A DNA stretch of 32,993 bases from an uncultured Pseudomonadales bacterium (GTDB taxonomy: Bacteria > Pseudomonadota > Gammaproteobacteria > Pseudomonadales > Cellvibrionaceae). A program made the position numbers and the translations under genes. A model generated the notes under the pieces. The model saw only the letters and a list, made by a program, of their open reading frames with translations. It searched no databases and was not told the DNA's origin. Positions 1-7,882 of this stretch are shown here, in pieces. The DNA lies in contig CANLTI010000050.1 in NCBI GenBank assembly GCA_947494095.1, positions 1 to 32,993 on the forward strand, in the 5' to 3' direction. Each line of letters starts with the position of its first letter. Position 1 is the stretch's first letter.

Positions 1-74
1 GCCCCTTCGAGCGCCTTGCCGAGAAAACAGAACTCTACGTCTAATTGGACAAACTATTATTGCCTCGCCCCTAA
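1..74 (+). repeat. Right end of interspersed repeat (copy A, cut by window edge)
   Basis: Bases 1-74 match 13496-13569 almost base for base, with one clear substitution (CTAATTGG against CCAATTGG). Similarity stops at the shared end CCTCGCCCCTAA, after which the flanks differ. It is therefore the right end of the element seen complete at 13360-13570 and, more diverged, at 16909-17082. It ends 21 bases from the epmC stop codon. The left end lies outside the window. Confidence 0.85.
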
Positions 75-95
75 CTATGACCTTTAACCCTCGAA

Positions 96-665
96 TTAAA
101 GCTCCGACAAGCTAAAGCGCATCTGCGCTAAATGTAATGCCGTGCCGTAGCGCTGCGCTAAGGCACGCCTAAAGCGCTCCGCTCTAACGCTAAGGCCTGT
201 AGATTGCAAGGCAAGCACTTGCTGGTATACAGCGCGCTTGAACGGTGAGGGATCGGTCGCTTCGCCTTCTAGGTTATCCACGCTCACATTAAACGCATGG
301 CCACAGGCCTGGGTTAAAATCCACTCAATGGCTTGCGGCTTGACCTCGACTTGCTCAAAAATAGCCTGCTCACTGGCCGTTCGGCCATCGGCTTGGTACC
401 AGTAACCGTAATCGACTTGAGTGCGCCGCGCCGCGCCTGCAACCAACCAATGCGCAACCTCATGCAAAGCGCTACGAAAAAAGCCATGCGCAAATACAAT
501 TTGGTGCCAATTTTGCCTAGGGTATTCATCTACCGCACAATCGGCGGGAATATAAATAGGCTCATGCTGGCCTTTGACAAGTTTCGTATTGAACTTGTCA
601 AAAAAGCAGCCCTCAAACAGCTGTATAAGATCGCGATAATCGTACAGGTTAGAATCATCAGACAT
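96..665 (-). CDS. epmC: Elongation factor P hydroxylase EpmC (YfcM family)
   Basis: The product hydroxylates the beta-lysyl-lysine of elongation factor P, the last step of EF-P maturation in enterobacteria-type systems; it acts in the cytosol. The 189 residues match the EpmC length (about 182). Family hallmarks are visible: FNTxLVKGxxEPIYIPAD (residues 25-42), the metal-binding HEVAH at 68-72 inside SALHEVAHW, DYGYWYQADGR (85-95), EVKPQA (107-112) and NVSVDNLEGE (126-135). The start ATG at 665 has no good Shine-Dalgarno but fits the family N-terminus. The modification partners epmA and epmB are not in the window. A 12 bp perfect palindrome sits just upstream of the start. I am sure of the family; the hydroxylation role is inferred from it. 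Confidence 0.93.
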   Translation of the reverse strand: MSDDSNLYDYRDLIQLFEGCFFDKFNTKLVKGQHEPIYIPADCAVDEYPRQNWHQIVFAHGFFRSALHEVAHWLVAGAARRTQVDYGYWYQADGRTASEQAIFEQVEVKPQAIEWILTQACGHAFNVSVDNLEGEATDPSPFKRAVYQQVLALQSTGLSVRAERFRRALAQRYGTALHLAQMRFSLSEL

Positions 666-669
666 AAAA

Positions 670-736
670 AAGTGCGCACTTAAAAGAGAGGGTTATTTTA
701 AGCCTTTTTGATTAGAGGCGCACTAAAACCTCTAAT
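670..736. other. Inverted repeats in the epmC upstream region
   Basis: AAGTGCGCACTT at 670-681 is a perfect 12 bp palindrome five bases upstream of the epmC start. Further upstream, ATTAGAGG (711-718) and CCTCTAAT (729-736) form a perfect 8 bp inverted repeat with a 10-base spacer. Neither arm is followed by a T-run in the direction of a gene end, and the flanking genes diverge, so a terminator is unlikely. They could be operator sites or leader RNA structure; no regulator is identifiable. Confidence 0.4.
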
Positions 737-779
737 ACAATAAAATACGCCATAGGGCAGATTATTTTGCACTATGGAG

Positions 780-806
780 TTGAGTTACAGCGAATCTGCA
801 TATAAT
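780..806 (+). promoter_or_regulatory. Candidate sigma-70 promoter for the gene at 928
   Basis: A perfect TATAAT lies at 801-806, with TTGAGT at 780-785 as a possible -35. The 15-base spacer is short. The expected start near 813 would give a leader of about 115 bases before the ATG at 928. This agrees with choosing that start rather than the weak upstream ATG at 826. Confidence 0.45.
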
Positions 807-927
807 GTAATAACACAGCGATGCAATGCACCACCCGCTAATGCTAATCACGCAACCACTTTTGTTTTGCGTAACAGCAAACAGGTTGACGCGCTTGGCT
901 CCAGCCCACTGCTTGGAGGTGATACCC

Positions 928-1626
928 ATGAAGATCCCAGATCAGGGTCATGACATGAATAATGTCATAGATTTTTTTTCTAAAAAGCCTTTTCAATCAC
1001 ATCATGAAAAGCGCTTCATTCGCCTTGCACCAGAGCTAGACGGGCTGGAAATGCTCTATTCCAACGACTCTAGCGAAGATAAGCTCTATAGCCTTAAAAT
1101 TTTGGCTTGGGGCTTACGGGCTAATGGTGAGGTTACCGGGCTTGTGCCTTGGCTCGATAAAATAATCGCATGCACCGACATTCAAGACCCGCTCAACGGT
1201 CAATTTGAAGGCTACTATGATCCGGGTATTGATGAAATATTTTTCGAATCACCTTTGCATAAGGTGGTCGAGGTTGAAACAGCTGCTGAATACTATGAAT
1301 ACGAAAGCGACAACCCCAACGATGTCGTCCAAGAAATCCCAGATCTCATTGGTACCCATGCGGTACTCTCAGACATGGACAAAAAGCGCCTATCGCTCTT
1401 TGAAGTCGTGAGCTGGCGCCTAACCAATGATGGCATCATTGAAGGCATGCTAATCAACGATAAAAAAATCGAGAGCACGCCTGTTTTACCCGGCGATAAC
1501 TGCTTGTACCCCGCGCAAGAGCATAAACACTTTAAGTACTTTTTTCAGCATCATATCGCCAACAAAATCAAATCAAAAGATCCAGAAGCACTGGCAGCGA
1601 TCAGCATGCTGGTTGACGATGGCTAA
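928..1626 (+). CDS. Unrecognised cytosolic protein with an internal duplication
   Basis: I do not recognise the family. The start at 928 is chosen because GGAGGT (915-920) lies seven bases upstream. An upstream in-frame ATG at 826 has no ribosome site and would add 34 atypical residues. The protein has 232 residues, is acidic, and has no signal peptide or membrane segment. It begins MKIPDQGHDMNNVIDFF, and the second Met (codon at 955) is an alternative start. Two stretches look like copies of one unit: residues 52-79 (SLKILAWGLRANGEVTG) and 154-181 (SLFEVVSWRLTNDGIIEG). Each is followed by a segment ending in FF. It is a single-gene unit, with a promoter upstream and a terminator at 1722-1759. 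Confidence 0.8.
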   Translation: MKIPDQGHDMNNVIDFFSKKPFQSHHEKRFIRLAPELDGLEMLYSNDSSEDKLYSLKILAWGLRANGEVTGLVPWLDKIIACTDIQDPLNGQFEGYYDPGIDEIFFESPLHKVVEVETAAEYYEYESDNPNDVVQEIPDLIGTHAVLSDMDKKRLSLFEVVSWRLTNDGIIEGMLINDKKIESTPVLPGDNCLYPAQEHKHFKYFFQHHIANKIKSKDPEALAAISMLVDDG

Positions 1627-1721
1627 CATGCCCGCTTAAAAAATAAACCGTGCTAGTCATTTTATCTAAGGCACCGCTGTAAAAAAATTATTAAGCCCTC
1701 ACTCTTGTGTGATTTTCAATC

Positions 1722-1759
1722 AAAGCTGTTATTGCTCGCCGAGTAATAACAGCTTTTTT
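1722..1759 (+). terminator. Rho-independent terminator after the 928-1626 gene
   Basis: The arms AAAGCTGTTATT (1722-1733) and AATAACAGCTTT (1745-1756) pair perfectly over 12 bp, and CTC/GAG in the loop can extend the stem. The run of six T ends at 1759. It lies about 95 bases after the stop codon at 1626. Confidence 0.88.
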
Positions 1760-2119
1760 ATGCATCAACACAATCACATAAACAACAAGGCAAAAAGCAC
1801 TTATGGTGCTTAAATCGGGCGCGTATGCGGCTTAGCGCTTTGAGATTTTTACCCTAACCCCTAAAAGCACTCAACGAGCGCAACACAATCATATTACCGG
1901 CCGGCTCAAGCTAGTTACAGCGGTATAGTATTATTGCACTTTTGTGTGTTACTGGCTTTATAATGAGCGTATTTATTGGCGCCCTCAGCTTTAAAATTAC
2001 GATTTACAGTATCAATCGGACGTGAAAATTGGTGTATTATTACACGTTAGCAGCAGTCATTTTAGGTGCTACTAATATGGCCTAAAGCCCACCCAAACAG
2101 CATCAATAGCACTCATCGA

Positions 2120-2147
2120 GCCCGCCGCAACACGAGTTGCGGCGGGC
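2120..2147 (+). other. Strong GC-rich hairpin in the psiE leader
   Basis: GCCCGCCGCAA (2120-2130) and TTGCGGCGGGC (2137-2147) pair perfectly over 11 bp with a 6-base loop. The hairpin ends 35 bases before the likely GTG start of the psiE-like gene. No T-run follows, so it is not a standard terminator. It could be a leader RNA structure affecting expression or a protein-binding site. Confidence 0.6.
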
Positions 2148-2182
2148 CTACTTACACAACTAATTATACCGCGGAACCTTCT

Positions 2183-2626
2183 GTGAATAACTCTGAGCAA
2201 ACGGACCCTCTAATACAACATTTATACAAAGTGGTGAAGCTTTGTGTAAAAGCGTTAGCCATACTCATGGTATTTGTCATTATTATGGGTGTCGTCGATG
2301 TAGGCTGGACACTCTATCAACGGCTTATTTCTCCACCTTTTTTAATCTTAACTATTTCTGACATGCTGGCCACCTTTGGTGCCTTTATGGCCGTACTGAT
2401 TGCTATAGAAATACTCATTAATATTACAATCTATTTACGCGACGACGCCATTCATGTAAAGATTGTACTTGCTACCGCACTAATGGCCATTGCACGTAAA
2501 GTCATCATTTTAGACTTAGATAAAGTGGGCCCTCAATATATTTACGCCATTGCAGCAACAACACTAGCACTGAGTGTCGGGTATTGGCTCATACACAAAT
2601 TACCCCGCGAAAGCCATCTCGATTAA
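2183..2626 (+). CDS. psiE: PsiE-family inner-membrane protein
   Basis: PsiE is a small integral membrane protein induced by phosphate starvation in E. coli; its molecular role is unknown. The frame is open from a GTG at 2066, but I place the start at GTG 2183, with GGAA six bases upstream. This gives 147 residues, close to the usual 136. Four hydrophobic segments are visible, about residues 22-45, 56-80, 88-110 and 118-135, with the charged loop YLRDDAIHVK between the second and third, as in PsiE homologues. The marC-like gene starts seven bases after the stop, so the two are probably co-transcribed. I did not find a convincing Pho box. Start codon uncertain; family call good. Confidence 0.75.
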   Translation: MNNSEQTDPLIQHLYKVVKLCVKALAILMVFVIIMGVVDVGWTLYQRLISPPFLILTISDMLATFGAFMAVLIAIEILINITIYLRDDAIHVKIVLATALMAIARKVIILDLDKVGPQYIYAIAATTLALSVGYWLIHKLPRESHLD

Positions 2627-2633
2627 GGTCACC

Positions 2634-3245
2634 ATGGATATTATACTCTCTAATTTTGTTTTCTTTTTTGCCGTCATCGACCCGATTGGTACCGTACCGG
2701 TGTTTATTGCTGTTACACAGCACCTAAACCCCAAAGAAAAGATTCAAACAGCCATTAAAGGCACAGCGATTGCTTTTTTTGTTTTAATGTTTTTTGCCGT
2801 TGCCGGTGAAGTTATTTTTGGCGCCATTGACATTCCTTTATCTGCCTTTCAAATAGCCGGTGGTATTATTTTATTTTTATTTTCACTGACTATGATTTTT
2901 GGTGACAGCAAGCCCGAAGATGAAATAAAGCAGCTTAAAAGTAACCCTCAAACTGCAGTGTTTCCGTTAGCGATTCCTTCAATTGCCAGCCCAGGCGCGA
3001 TTATGGCGGCGGTAATACTGACCGACAACAATCGCTTTAGCATTGCAGAGCAAGCGCAAGTACTTGTGAGCATGTGCATTGTTTTATCGATCACACTGGC
3101 TTTATTACTCGGCGCGAGTGTTATTTATCGCTTTATTGGCGATGTAGGAGCTAGTATTACCAGCCGCGTCATGGGTATGATCTTATCGGCACTTGCAGTC
3201 GCTCAAATACTTGCCGGCATTAGCCAGTACTTTCAATTAGCCTAG
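2634..3245 (+). CDS. MarC-family (UPF0056) integral membrane protein
   Basis: It is a small inner-membrane protein of the MarC/UPF0056 family, whose transport function is unproven; the early link of MarC to multiple antibiotic resistance was not upheld. The start ATG at 2634 has AAGG overlapping the stop of the previous gene, five bases upstream, and gives 203 residues, normal for the family. The N-terminal motif FFAVIDPIGTVPVF is typical, as are PLAIPSIASPGAI in the middle and six hydrophobic helices. It sits between the psiE-like gene (seven-base gap) and kdkA (eight-base gap), so the three form a compact operon. Confidence 0.88.
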   Translation: MDIILSNFVFFFAVIDPIGTVPVFIAVTQHLNPKEKIQTAIKGTAIAFFVLMFFAVAGEVIFGAIDIPLSAFQIAGGIILFLFSLTMIFGDSKPEDEIKQLKSNPQTAVFPLAIPSIASPGAIMAAVILTDNNRFSIAEQAQVLVSMCIVLSITLALLLGASVIYRFIGDVGASITSRVMGMILSALAVAQILAGISQYFQLA

Positions 3246-3253
3246 GATTATTC

Positions 3254-3976
3254 GTGCCTCACATAACGCCACTCATGCGTAACGCTGTACTACTCCAGAG
3301 CCACAATCAAGCAGATGGCCAAATCACGCAGCAATGGTTTGACCCCGATTACTGGCAGTCAAATAATGGTATCACCGGTCATACAACAGGCCGCGCGACA
3401 ACTTACTTTATTAAACATTCCCTGTTTAAAGGTCTTGTACTACGGCACTATTATCGCGGTGGTATGGTCAGGCACTTTTTAAAAGATCGTTATTTATACA
3501 CGGGGCTTAAAAATACACGCGCCTATGCCGAACTTGAAATCCTTGAAAAACTACAACAATGGGGTCTCGCAGCCCCCAAGGCGGTCGCTGGGCTAGTGCA
3601 GCGCCGGGGCCTTTTTTATCGCGCGGACCTTTTAATGGAGCAAATCCCTAACGCGCGTGACTTGTTCCAAGAGTTAAAAAGCAGCCGCCTAAGTGCTAGC
3701 ACTTGGCAGTCGATCGGCCGAACTGTTGCGCAATTTCATCAACACGGGGTTTACCACGCCGACCTAAATTGTCACAACATTATGCGCGATAACACGGGTA
3801 AAATTTGGCTCATTGATTTTGATCGAGCCAGCCTCAAGCCAACAGGTACAGGTTGGGCCGCCGAAAATATTGGCCGCCTCTATCGCTCACTGACAAAAGA
3901 GCTTGAACGCAGCCCACCTTTTTATTTTGATGATACGCAATGGGAAGCCTTTTTAGCCGGTTACGACACGCAATAA
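3254..3976 (+). CDS. kdkA: 3-deoxy-D-manno-octulosonic acid (Kdo) kinase
   Basis: KdkA phosphorylates the Kdo residue of lipid A precursors at the cytoplasmic face of the inner membrane, part of LPS inner-core assembly in bacteria with a single Kdo. The 240 residues match the family. Protein-kinase-like features are seen: RHYYRGG (64-70), the catalytic loop HADLNCHN with Asp170 and Asn175, and the metal-binding IDFDRA with Asp188. The GTG start at 3254 has AGGA six bases upstream; ATG 3275 is an alternative. It is the last gene of the psiE-marC-kdkA group and its stop is 15 bases from the convergent yceH stop. The functional link to the two membrane proteins is unclear. Confidence 0.9.
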   Translation: MPHITPLMRNAVLLQSHNQADGQITQQWFDPDYWQSNNGITGHTTGRATTYFIKHSLFKGLVLRHYYRGGMVRHFLKDRYLYTGLKNTRAYAELEILEKLQQWGLAAPKAVAGLVQRRGLFYRADLLMEQIPNARDLFQELKSSRLSASTWQSIGRTVAQFHQHGVYHADLNCHNIMRDNTGKIWLIDFDRASLKPTGTGWAAENIGRLYRSLTKELERSPPFYFDDTQWEAFLAGYDTQ

Positions 3977-3991
3977 CTCAAAGCAAATGAC

Positions 3992-4711
3992 TTAAGCCAT
4001 TAAATCATCAAATTGCGCCTTGAGTGCTAAAAGCTCGGTTTTAAGCTCGCTCACCTGCGTCTCTAAGGCGCCAATGCGTGCTACCATAGCTTGTGTCGAC
4101 TCGACTTGTGTGGCTGCCGCTTGAGTAGATACCTGCGCCGAAGTGGTTGGTGACTCAGTCAAGGGGCTTGAATGCTCCACTAAAGGTAAAGGCGACGCCT
4201 CACCCGATCGCTCGCCAAACAAATGCATCCAACGGCATTCTCGCTTACCCGGCTCACGTACAAGCTGCTCGACAAATGCCTCCGAGTCACTATTAGCCAG
4301 TTTTTTTAAGACAACCTCAACATCGGCCACATCACTAAACGACGCTAAACGTGCCGACCGAGTGCGCAGCTCGCCGGCAGTTTGCGGCCCCCTCAAAAAC
4401 AATAAACACAGTAGCGCCAGCTCTTTTGAGCTATAGCGCACCTCGGCAAACTCACTCGTGCCAAAGCGATGCTGATATTTAGACACCCGCGAACCTGTGC
4501 GTACTTGCGACACCAAATTAACCGCCATTAAGCTATCCAGGGCATCTTGCACTTGCCCTTCGTCCAGCGCCAATACAGGCTCGCGATTACTTTTTTGATT
4601 GCACCCGGTTAATACACTATTTAGCGACAGCGGATACTGATCGGGTGTTGTCGCGGCCTTTTCAATAAGACAGCCAATCACACGTAACTCAATAAGACTT
4701 AACTTTTGCAT
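3992..4711 (-). CDS. yceH: YceH family (DUF480/UPF0502) winged-helix protein
   Basis: The family has two winged-helix domains and unknown function. The start is set at 4711 (MQKLSLIELRVIGCLIEKAATTPDQYPLSLN), which matches the family N-terminus; an upstream in-frame start at 4750 would add 13 unlikely residues. AGGG lies about seven bases upstream. The product has 239 residues, slightly longer than E. coli YceH (215). NQKSNREPV and RTRSARLASF are recognisable family motifs. The C-terminus carries a Ser/Thr/Ala-rich linker (about 180-207) followed by a short heptad coiled coil (about 208-235, ALETQVSELKTELLALKAQ). It is divergent from rmuC and convergent with kdkA. Confidence 0.9.
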   Translation of the reverse strand: MQKLSLIELRVIGCLIEKAATTPDQYPLSLNSVLTGCNQKSNREPVLALDEGQVQDALDSLMAVNLVSQVRTGSRVSKYQHRFGTSEFAEVRYSSKELALLCLLFLRGPQTAGELRTRSARLASFSDVADVEVVLKKLANSDSEAFVEQLVREPGKRECRWMHLFGERSGEASPLPLVEHSSPLTESPTTSAQVSTQAAATQVESTQAMVARIGALETQVSELKTELLALKAQFDDLMA

Positions 4712-4790
4712 AACATACCCTAACAATGGTAATGGAACAAAATGGTACACTCCAATAAAGCGCTCTGATTAAGCCAGAAAACAAACCACT

Positions 4791-4818
4791 TTGGCAAGCG
4801 CTATAAAAAGCGCATAAT
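4791..4818 (+). promoter_or_regulatory. Candidate sigma-70 promoter for rmuC
   Basis: TTGGCA (4791-4796) and CATAAT (4813-4818) are spaced by 16 bases, each one mismatch or less from consensus. The predicted start near 4825 gives a leader of about 30 bases to the ATG at 4854. GCGC repeats flank the AT-rich spacer. Confidence 0.5.
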
Positions 4819-4853
4819 AACCAGTCAATCAATAGCCCAGAACAACTCTCACT

Positions 4854-6194
4854 ATGTTGTACACCATGACACTCATTAATCAGTACCCTGTCTTTTCTTT
4901 AGGGTTATTTGCGACAGGCTTAGGACTGGGGCTGGTCATTTTTACGACTATGACTCTCATATTGATGCAACGCCTCAAACACGCGCAAACTCAACTCAGC
5001 GAAGCACGGCACGGCCATGCGGCTTTAGAGCAACAGCATGAAAAAACGCAACGCCAGTTACAACAAAAAGAGCTGAGCTTTATGCAACTGCACACTCAAC
5101 TACAAGAGCGTGAGCGCTCATACCAACAGCAACAACTGAGCTTTGAACAGCAAAAGCAGCGTATGACGGAAGAGTTTGAGCGCATTGCCCAAAAAGCATT
5201 AAACGCAAACAGCGCTCAGCTTTCCCAGCAGCAAGAGCAATCTGTTAAGTTATTACTGACCCCTTTTCAAAACCAAATCACACACTTTGGGCAGCAGGTC
5301 CAACAATTTCAACACTCGCAAGTCTCTAGCCATGCCAGCTTAAATAATGAGCTACAGAACATTAAGACACTCAACCAAGCCATCACCCAAGAAGCCAAAA
5401 ACCTCACCCGAGCACTCAAGGGCGACAAAAAACTCACAGGCAGCTGGGGCGAGCTGCAACTCGAGCGCAGCTTGCAAGCGGCCGGTCTCGAAAACACAAT
5501 ACACTATCGACGAGAAGCCAACTATCACACCCAAGATGGTCAAAACCGCAGACCTGATTTTATTATTCAGTTACCCGATGAAAAACACATTATTATCGAT
5601 AGTAAAATGAGCCTTGTAGCTTACGAGGCGGCCGTGAGTGCAAAAGATATTAGCCAGCAAAACAATGCCCTCGATCAACATGTTAAGGCCCTAAAAAAAC
5701 ACATCAACGACCTTCAGCAAAAAGACTATAGCGCCTTAGTTGGCCTGCACAGCCCTGATTTTGTCTTAATGTATGTAGCGGCTGAACCAGCACTCACCGA
5801 AGCACTAAAACACAATCACCAACTCTACGAGTATGCTGCCAACAAAAATATATTACTGGTTAGTCAAACGACATTAATCCCCATCATCAAAACCGTTGCT
5901 AACTTATGGCTGCGTGAACGCGGCCAAAAGCAAGCCTATGCGCTAGCCGAAAAAGCAGGTGATATTTACCAGCAATTGTGCACCCTTGCTGAGCGCTTTC
6001 ACAAATTAGGCCGCACACTGCAAACAGCGGGGAGCCATTACAATGACACAGTTACCGCATTAACAGGCAAACGCGGGCTACACGGTAAAGTTGAGCGCTT
6101 TAGTGAACTGGCCAAAGGCGCCAAACTCACACCAACGCCCCCTATTCATCAAGATATTGATCTTCACCGCTTAGAGCCTTTACTCGAAGATTAG
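4854..6194 (+). CDS. rmuC: RmuC family membrane-anchored nuclease-fold protein
   Basis: RmuC proteins limit recombination at inverted repeats in E. coli and have a PD-(D/E)XK-type nuclease fold; the exact reaction is unknown. The 446-residue protein has an N-terminal membrane segment (about 14-38), a Gln/Glu-rich coiled coil (about 41-115) and the RmuC core (about 170-420). The core contains GSWGELQLERSLQAAGL, RPDFIIQLPDEKHIIIDSK and LWLRERGQKQA. The Asp in RPDF and the D-S-K of IIIDSK fit the nuclease-like site. The start ATG at 4854 has no clear ribosome site, and ATG 4866 is also possible. ychJ follows after 39 bases. Confidence 0.93.
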   Translation: MLYTMTLINQYPVFSLGLFATGLGLGLVIFTTMTLILMQRLKHAQTQLSEARHGHAALEQQHEKTQRQLQQKELSFMQLHTQLQERERSYQQQQLSFEQQKQRMTEEFERIAQKALNANSAQLSQQQEQSVKLLLTPFQNQITHFGQQVQQFQHSQVSSHASLNNELQNIKTLNQAITQEAKNLTRALKGDKKLTGSWGELQLERSLQAAGLENTIHYRREANYHTQDGQNRRPDFIIQLPDEKHIIIDSKMSLVAYEAAVSAKDISQQNNALDQHVKALKKHINDLQQKDYSALVGLHSPDFVLMYVAAEPALTEALKHNHQLYEYAANKNILLVSQTTLIPIIKTVANLWLRERGQKQAYALAEKAGDIYQQLCTLAERFHKLGRTLQTAGSHYNDTVTALTGKRGLHGKVERFSELAKGAKLTPTPPIHQDIDLHRLEPLLED

Positions 6195-6233
6195 CTCATC
6201 ACCTCATCAAACGATTACACAGAAGATTAGACT

Positions 6234-6728
6234 ATGACCAAGTGCTATTGCTGCTCCAACTTACCCTTTGAGCAATGCTGCGCCCCTTTACTTAACAACA
6301 CACACAAAGCCAATACACCCGAAGCACTGATGCGCTCACGATACAGCGCCTTTTGTACCGGTAACGTGCAATATTTATTACACTCATCCCACAGTGATTA
6401 TTTACACGCTGAAAACTATCAAGACAATAATATAAAAGCTGTCAATGCGCTTAAAGAGACCATCGCCAATACTCAATGGCTAGGGTTGCATGTATTAGCG
6501 ACCGCAGGTGACACCGTTGAGTTTGTAGCATTTTTTCATGACACTCACCAAGGCGACCCCCTCACACATGCAGTACCCCATCAGCTTCATGAAATATCTC
6601 GTTTTGTTTATGAGCATGATCGCTGGCTTTATCTTGATGGTGACATCAAAGCCCCGATCAAGCTCGGCAGAAACAGCGATTGTTATTGTGGCTCGGGTAA
6701 AAAACTTAAAAAATGCTGCTCAAGTTAA
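6234..6728 (+). CDS. ychJ: YchJ family protein with two SEC-C motifs (UPF0225)
   Basis: The 164-residue protein has a zinc-binding SEC-C-like motif at each end: CYCCSNLPFEQCC (4-16) and CYCGSGKKLKKCC (150-162). Between them is the NTF2-like domain with the family signature MRSRYSAF (33-40) and NTQWLGLHVL. SEC-C motifs bind zinc and, in SecA, mediate ribosome/SecB contacts; the role of YchJ is unknown. The start at 6234 places the first SEC-C at residue 4, as in homologues. It lies downstream of rmuC and converges with a glycosyltransferase gene. Confidence 0.92.
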   Translation: MTKCYCCSNLPFEQCCAPLLNNTHKANTPEALMRSRYSAFCTGNVQYLLHSSHSDYLHAENYQDNNIKAVNALKETIANTQWLGLHVLATAGDTVEFVAFFHDTHQGDPLTHAVPHQLHEISRFVYEHDRWLYLDGDIKAPIKLGRNSDCYCGSGKKLKKCCSS

Positions 6729-6794
6729 TATCGAGCTTGTGAATGCCTACCCTGCTAGTAACAATGATAGATAATGACACACTAAAAAATCACC

Positions 6795-7826
6795 TTACGC
6801 ATTGCCGAGCACACCATCAATAACGCTCAAAAATGATTCGCGCCCATTAGCACAATCAAATTTAATCCTCGGTGCACCGCCACGTAAAGCACCCACAATA
6901 TCATTAGCCGCAAGTGCCGATACCGCCACTAAACCTTTATTGTGAAGGGCTTTTATTCTGCGTGGTTGATCTTTGGCCAGCGATATAGCAATACTAGGGA
7001 CATGCAAGGCCACCGCCTGAGAAAGCATCGCCCCGCCGCCAAGTATTGCGCATTGCGCTTTTTTGAGAACGGCGATCAGTTGAGCATTGGGAAGTGATGT
7101 TAACACCGTCACACCGGCAGCCGAGGACGGCGCTGTATTGGGATAATTTGGCCCTAATACAACCACACAATGCTCGCCTGTCGCGCGATGCCACAAGCGC
7201 GCCGCCGCTAATAATTCATCAGCCGCTAAGGTTAATTGGCCGCTGTCATTGATAGCCGTATGCCCACCACCACCGGCAGAAAAAAACACGTAGCGCTCGG
7301 GCAACGCTAACACACTCAAAATACTATCGTCAGGCGCCGCAAAAACAGGGCCGATAAAATAAGGCGCCGGCTTACGAAAAAAGGCTAATTTTGCTTTTTG
7401 CCAACAGCTAAAATCACCATCAATAAACTCCATTTGTGTTATACAGTGAGCATCAATAAATGGGAGTCTATTGAGTGCAAAAGCGCGTGCGCGCTTTTTT
7501 TTATGCTGGCTAATAAAGACCACTTTTGCACCTATTGCTTTTGCCTCTTTATATTGCGCCGCCCGGCCCGAAGCATCAAACACAACAACATCAGGCTCGA
7601 TGGCACGCATAATTTCATTCACAGCTTGCGTGCATTTTGTGGGCGAATCGTCGACCACGCGAACCGAGTAAGGGCATTCGTTAATATAGCCTGCTTGGCA
7701 GCTCAAGATAAAGGTGATTTTAGCCTTAGGGTAATGCTCACTCACCGCATCAGCCAAGATGAGTGAACGCATATATTCACCCACGCCTTTAGGACCTGAC
7801 ACTGGCACAAAAATAATATTGATCAT
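6795..7826 (-). CDS. GT28/MurG-like glycosyltransferase
   Basis: This is probably a GT-B fold glycosyltransferase of the MurG/GT28 type with an unknown acceptor. At the start, MINIIFVPVSGPKGVGEYMRSL is a Rossmann-type N-terminus with a nucleotide-loop-like GPKGVGE. In the C-terminal half, FFSAGGGGHT and LGGGAMLSQAVALHVPSIAISL match the donor-binding region of MurG-like enzymes. I place the start at ATG 7826 (343 residues), since the upstream ATG at 7850 adds MYRKGVIS without a ribosome site. The GT4 gene upstream ends 57 bases earlier on the same strand, so the two are likely an operon acting on one surface glycan. Specific substrate not inferable. Confidence 0.72.
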   Translation of the reverse strand: MINIIFVPVSGPKGVGEYMRSLILADAVSEHYPKAKITFILSCQAGYINECPYSVRVVDDSPTKCTQAVNEIMRAIEPDVVVFDASGRAAQYKEAKAIGAKVVFISQHKKKRARAFALNRLPFIDAHCITQMEFIDGDFSCWQKAKLAFFRKPAPYFIGPVFAAPDDSILSVLALPERYVFFSAGGGGHTAINDSGQLTLAADELLAAARLWHRATGEHCVVVLGPNYPNTAPSSAAGVTVLTSLPNAQLIAVLKKAQCAILGGGAMLSQAVALHVPSIAISLAKDQPRRIKALHNKGLVAVSALAANDIVGALRGGAPRIKFDCANGRESFLSVIDGVLGNA

Positions 7827-7882
7827 GCTTATAACGCCTTTACGATACATTACACACTTTTGCGTTATGCATAGCGTGTTAT

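Larger units (their letters stand above)
1627..2182. other. Gene-free interval between the 928-1626 gene and psiE
   Basis: These 556 bases hold the terminator at 1722-1759, a small AAGCAC/GTGCTT inverted repeat at 1795-1811, and a TATAAT at 1959-1964 with a TTGCAC 19 bases upstream (a weak promoter match). A strong GC-rich hairpin is at 2120-2147. I found no tRNA-like fold and no convincing open reading frame. The frame is open from a GTG at 2066, but that would place the hairpin inside the coding region and add 39 atypical residues. Confidence 0.6.

Noticed and set aside
333..683. Plus-strand frame opposite epmC
   Set aside because: Shadow of epmC; no family signal and no ribosome site.
826..927. 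N-terminal extension of the 928 gene
   Set aside because: No ribosome site at 826; the strong GGAGGT fits ATG 928, and the extension reads through the likely leader.
1900..2060. Pho box for the psiE-like gene
   Set aside because: No pair of CTGTCAT-like repeats with correct spacing could be found, so phosphate control is not claimed.
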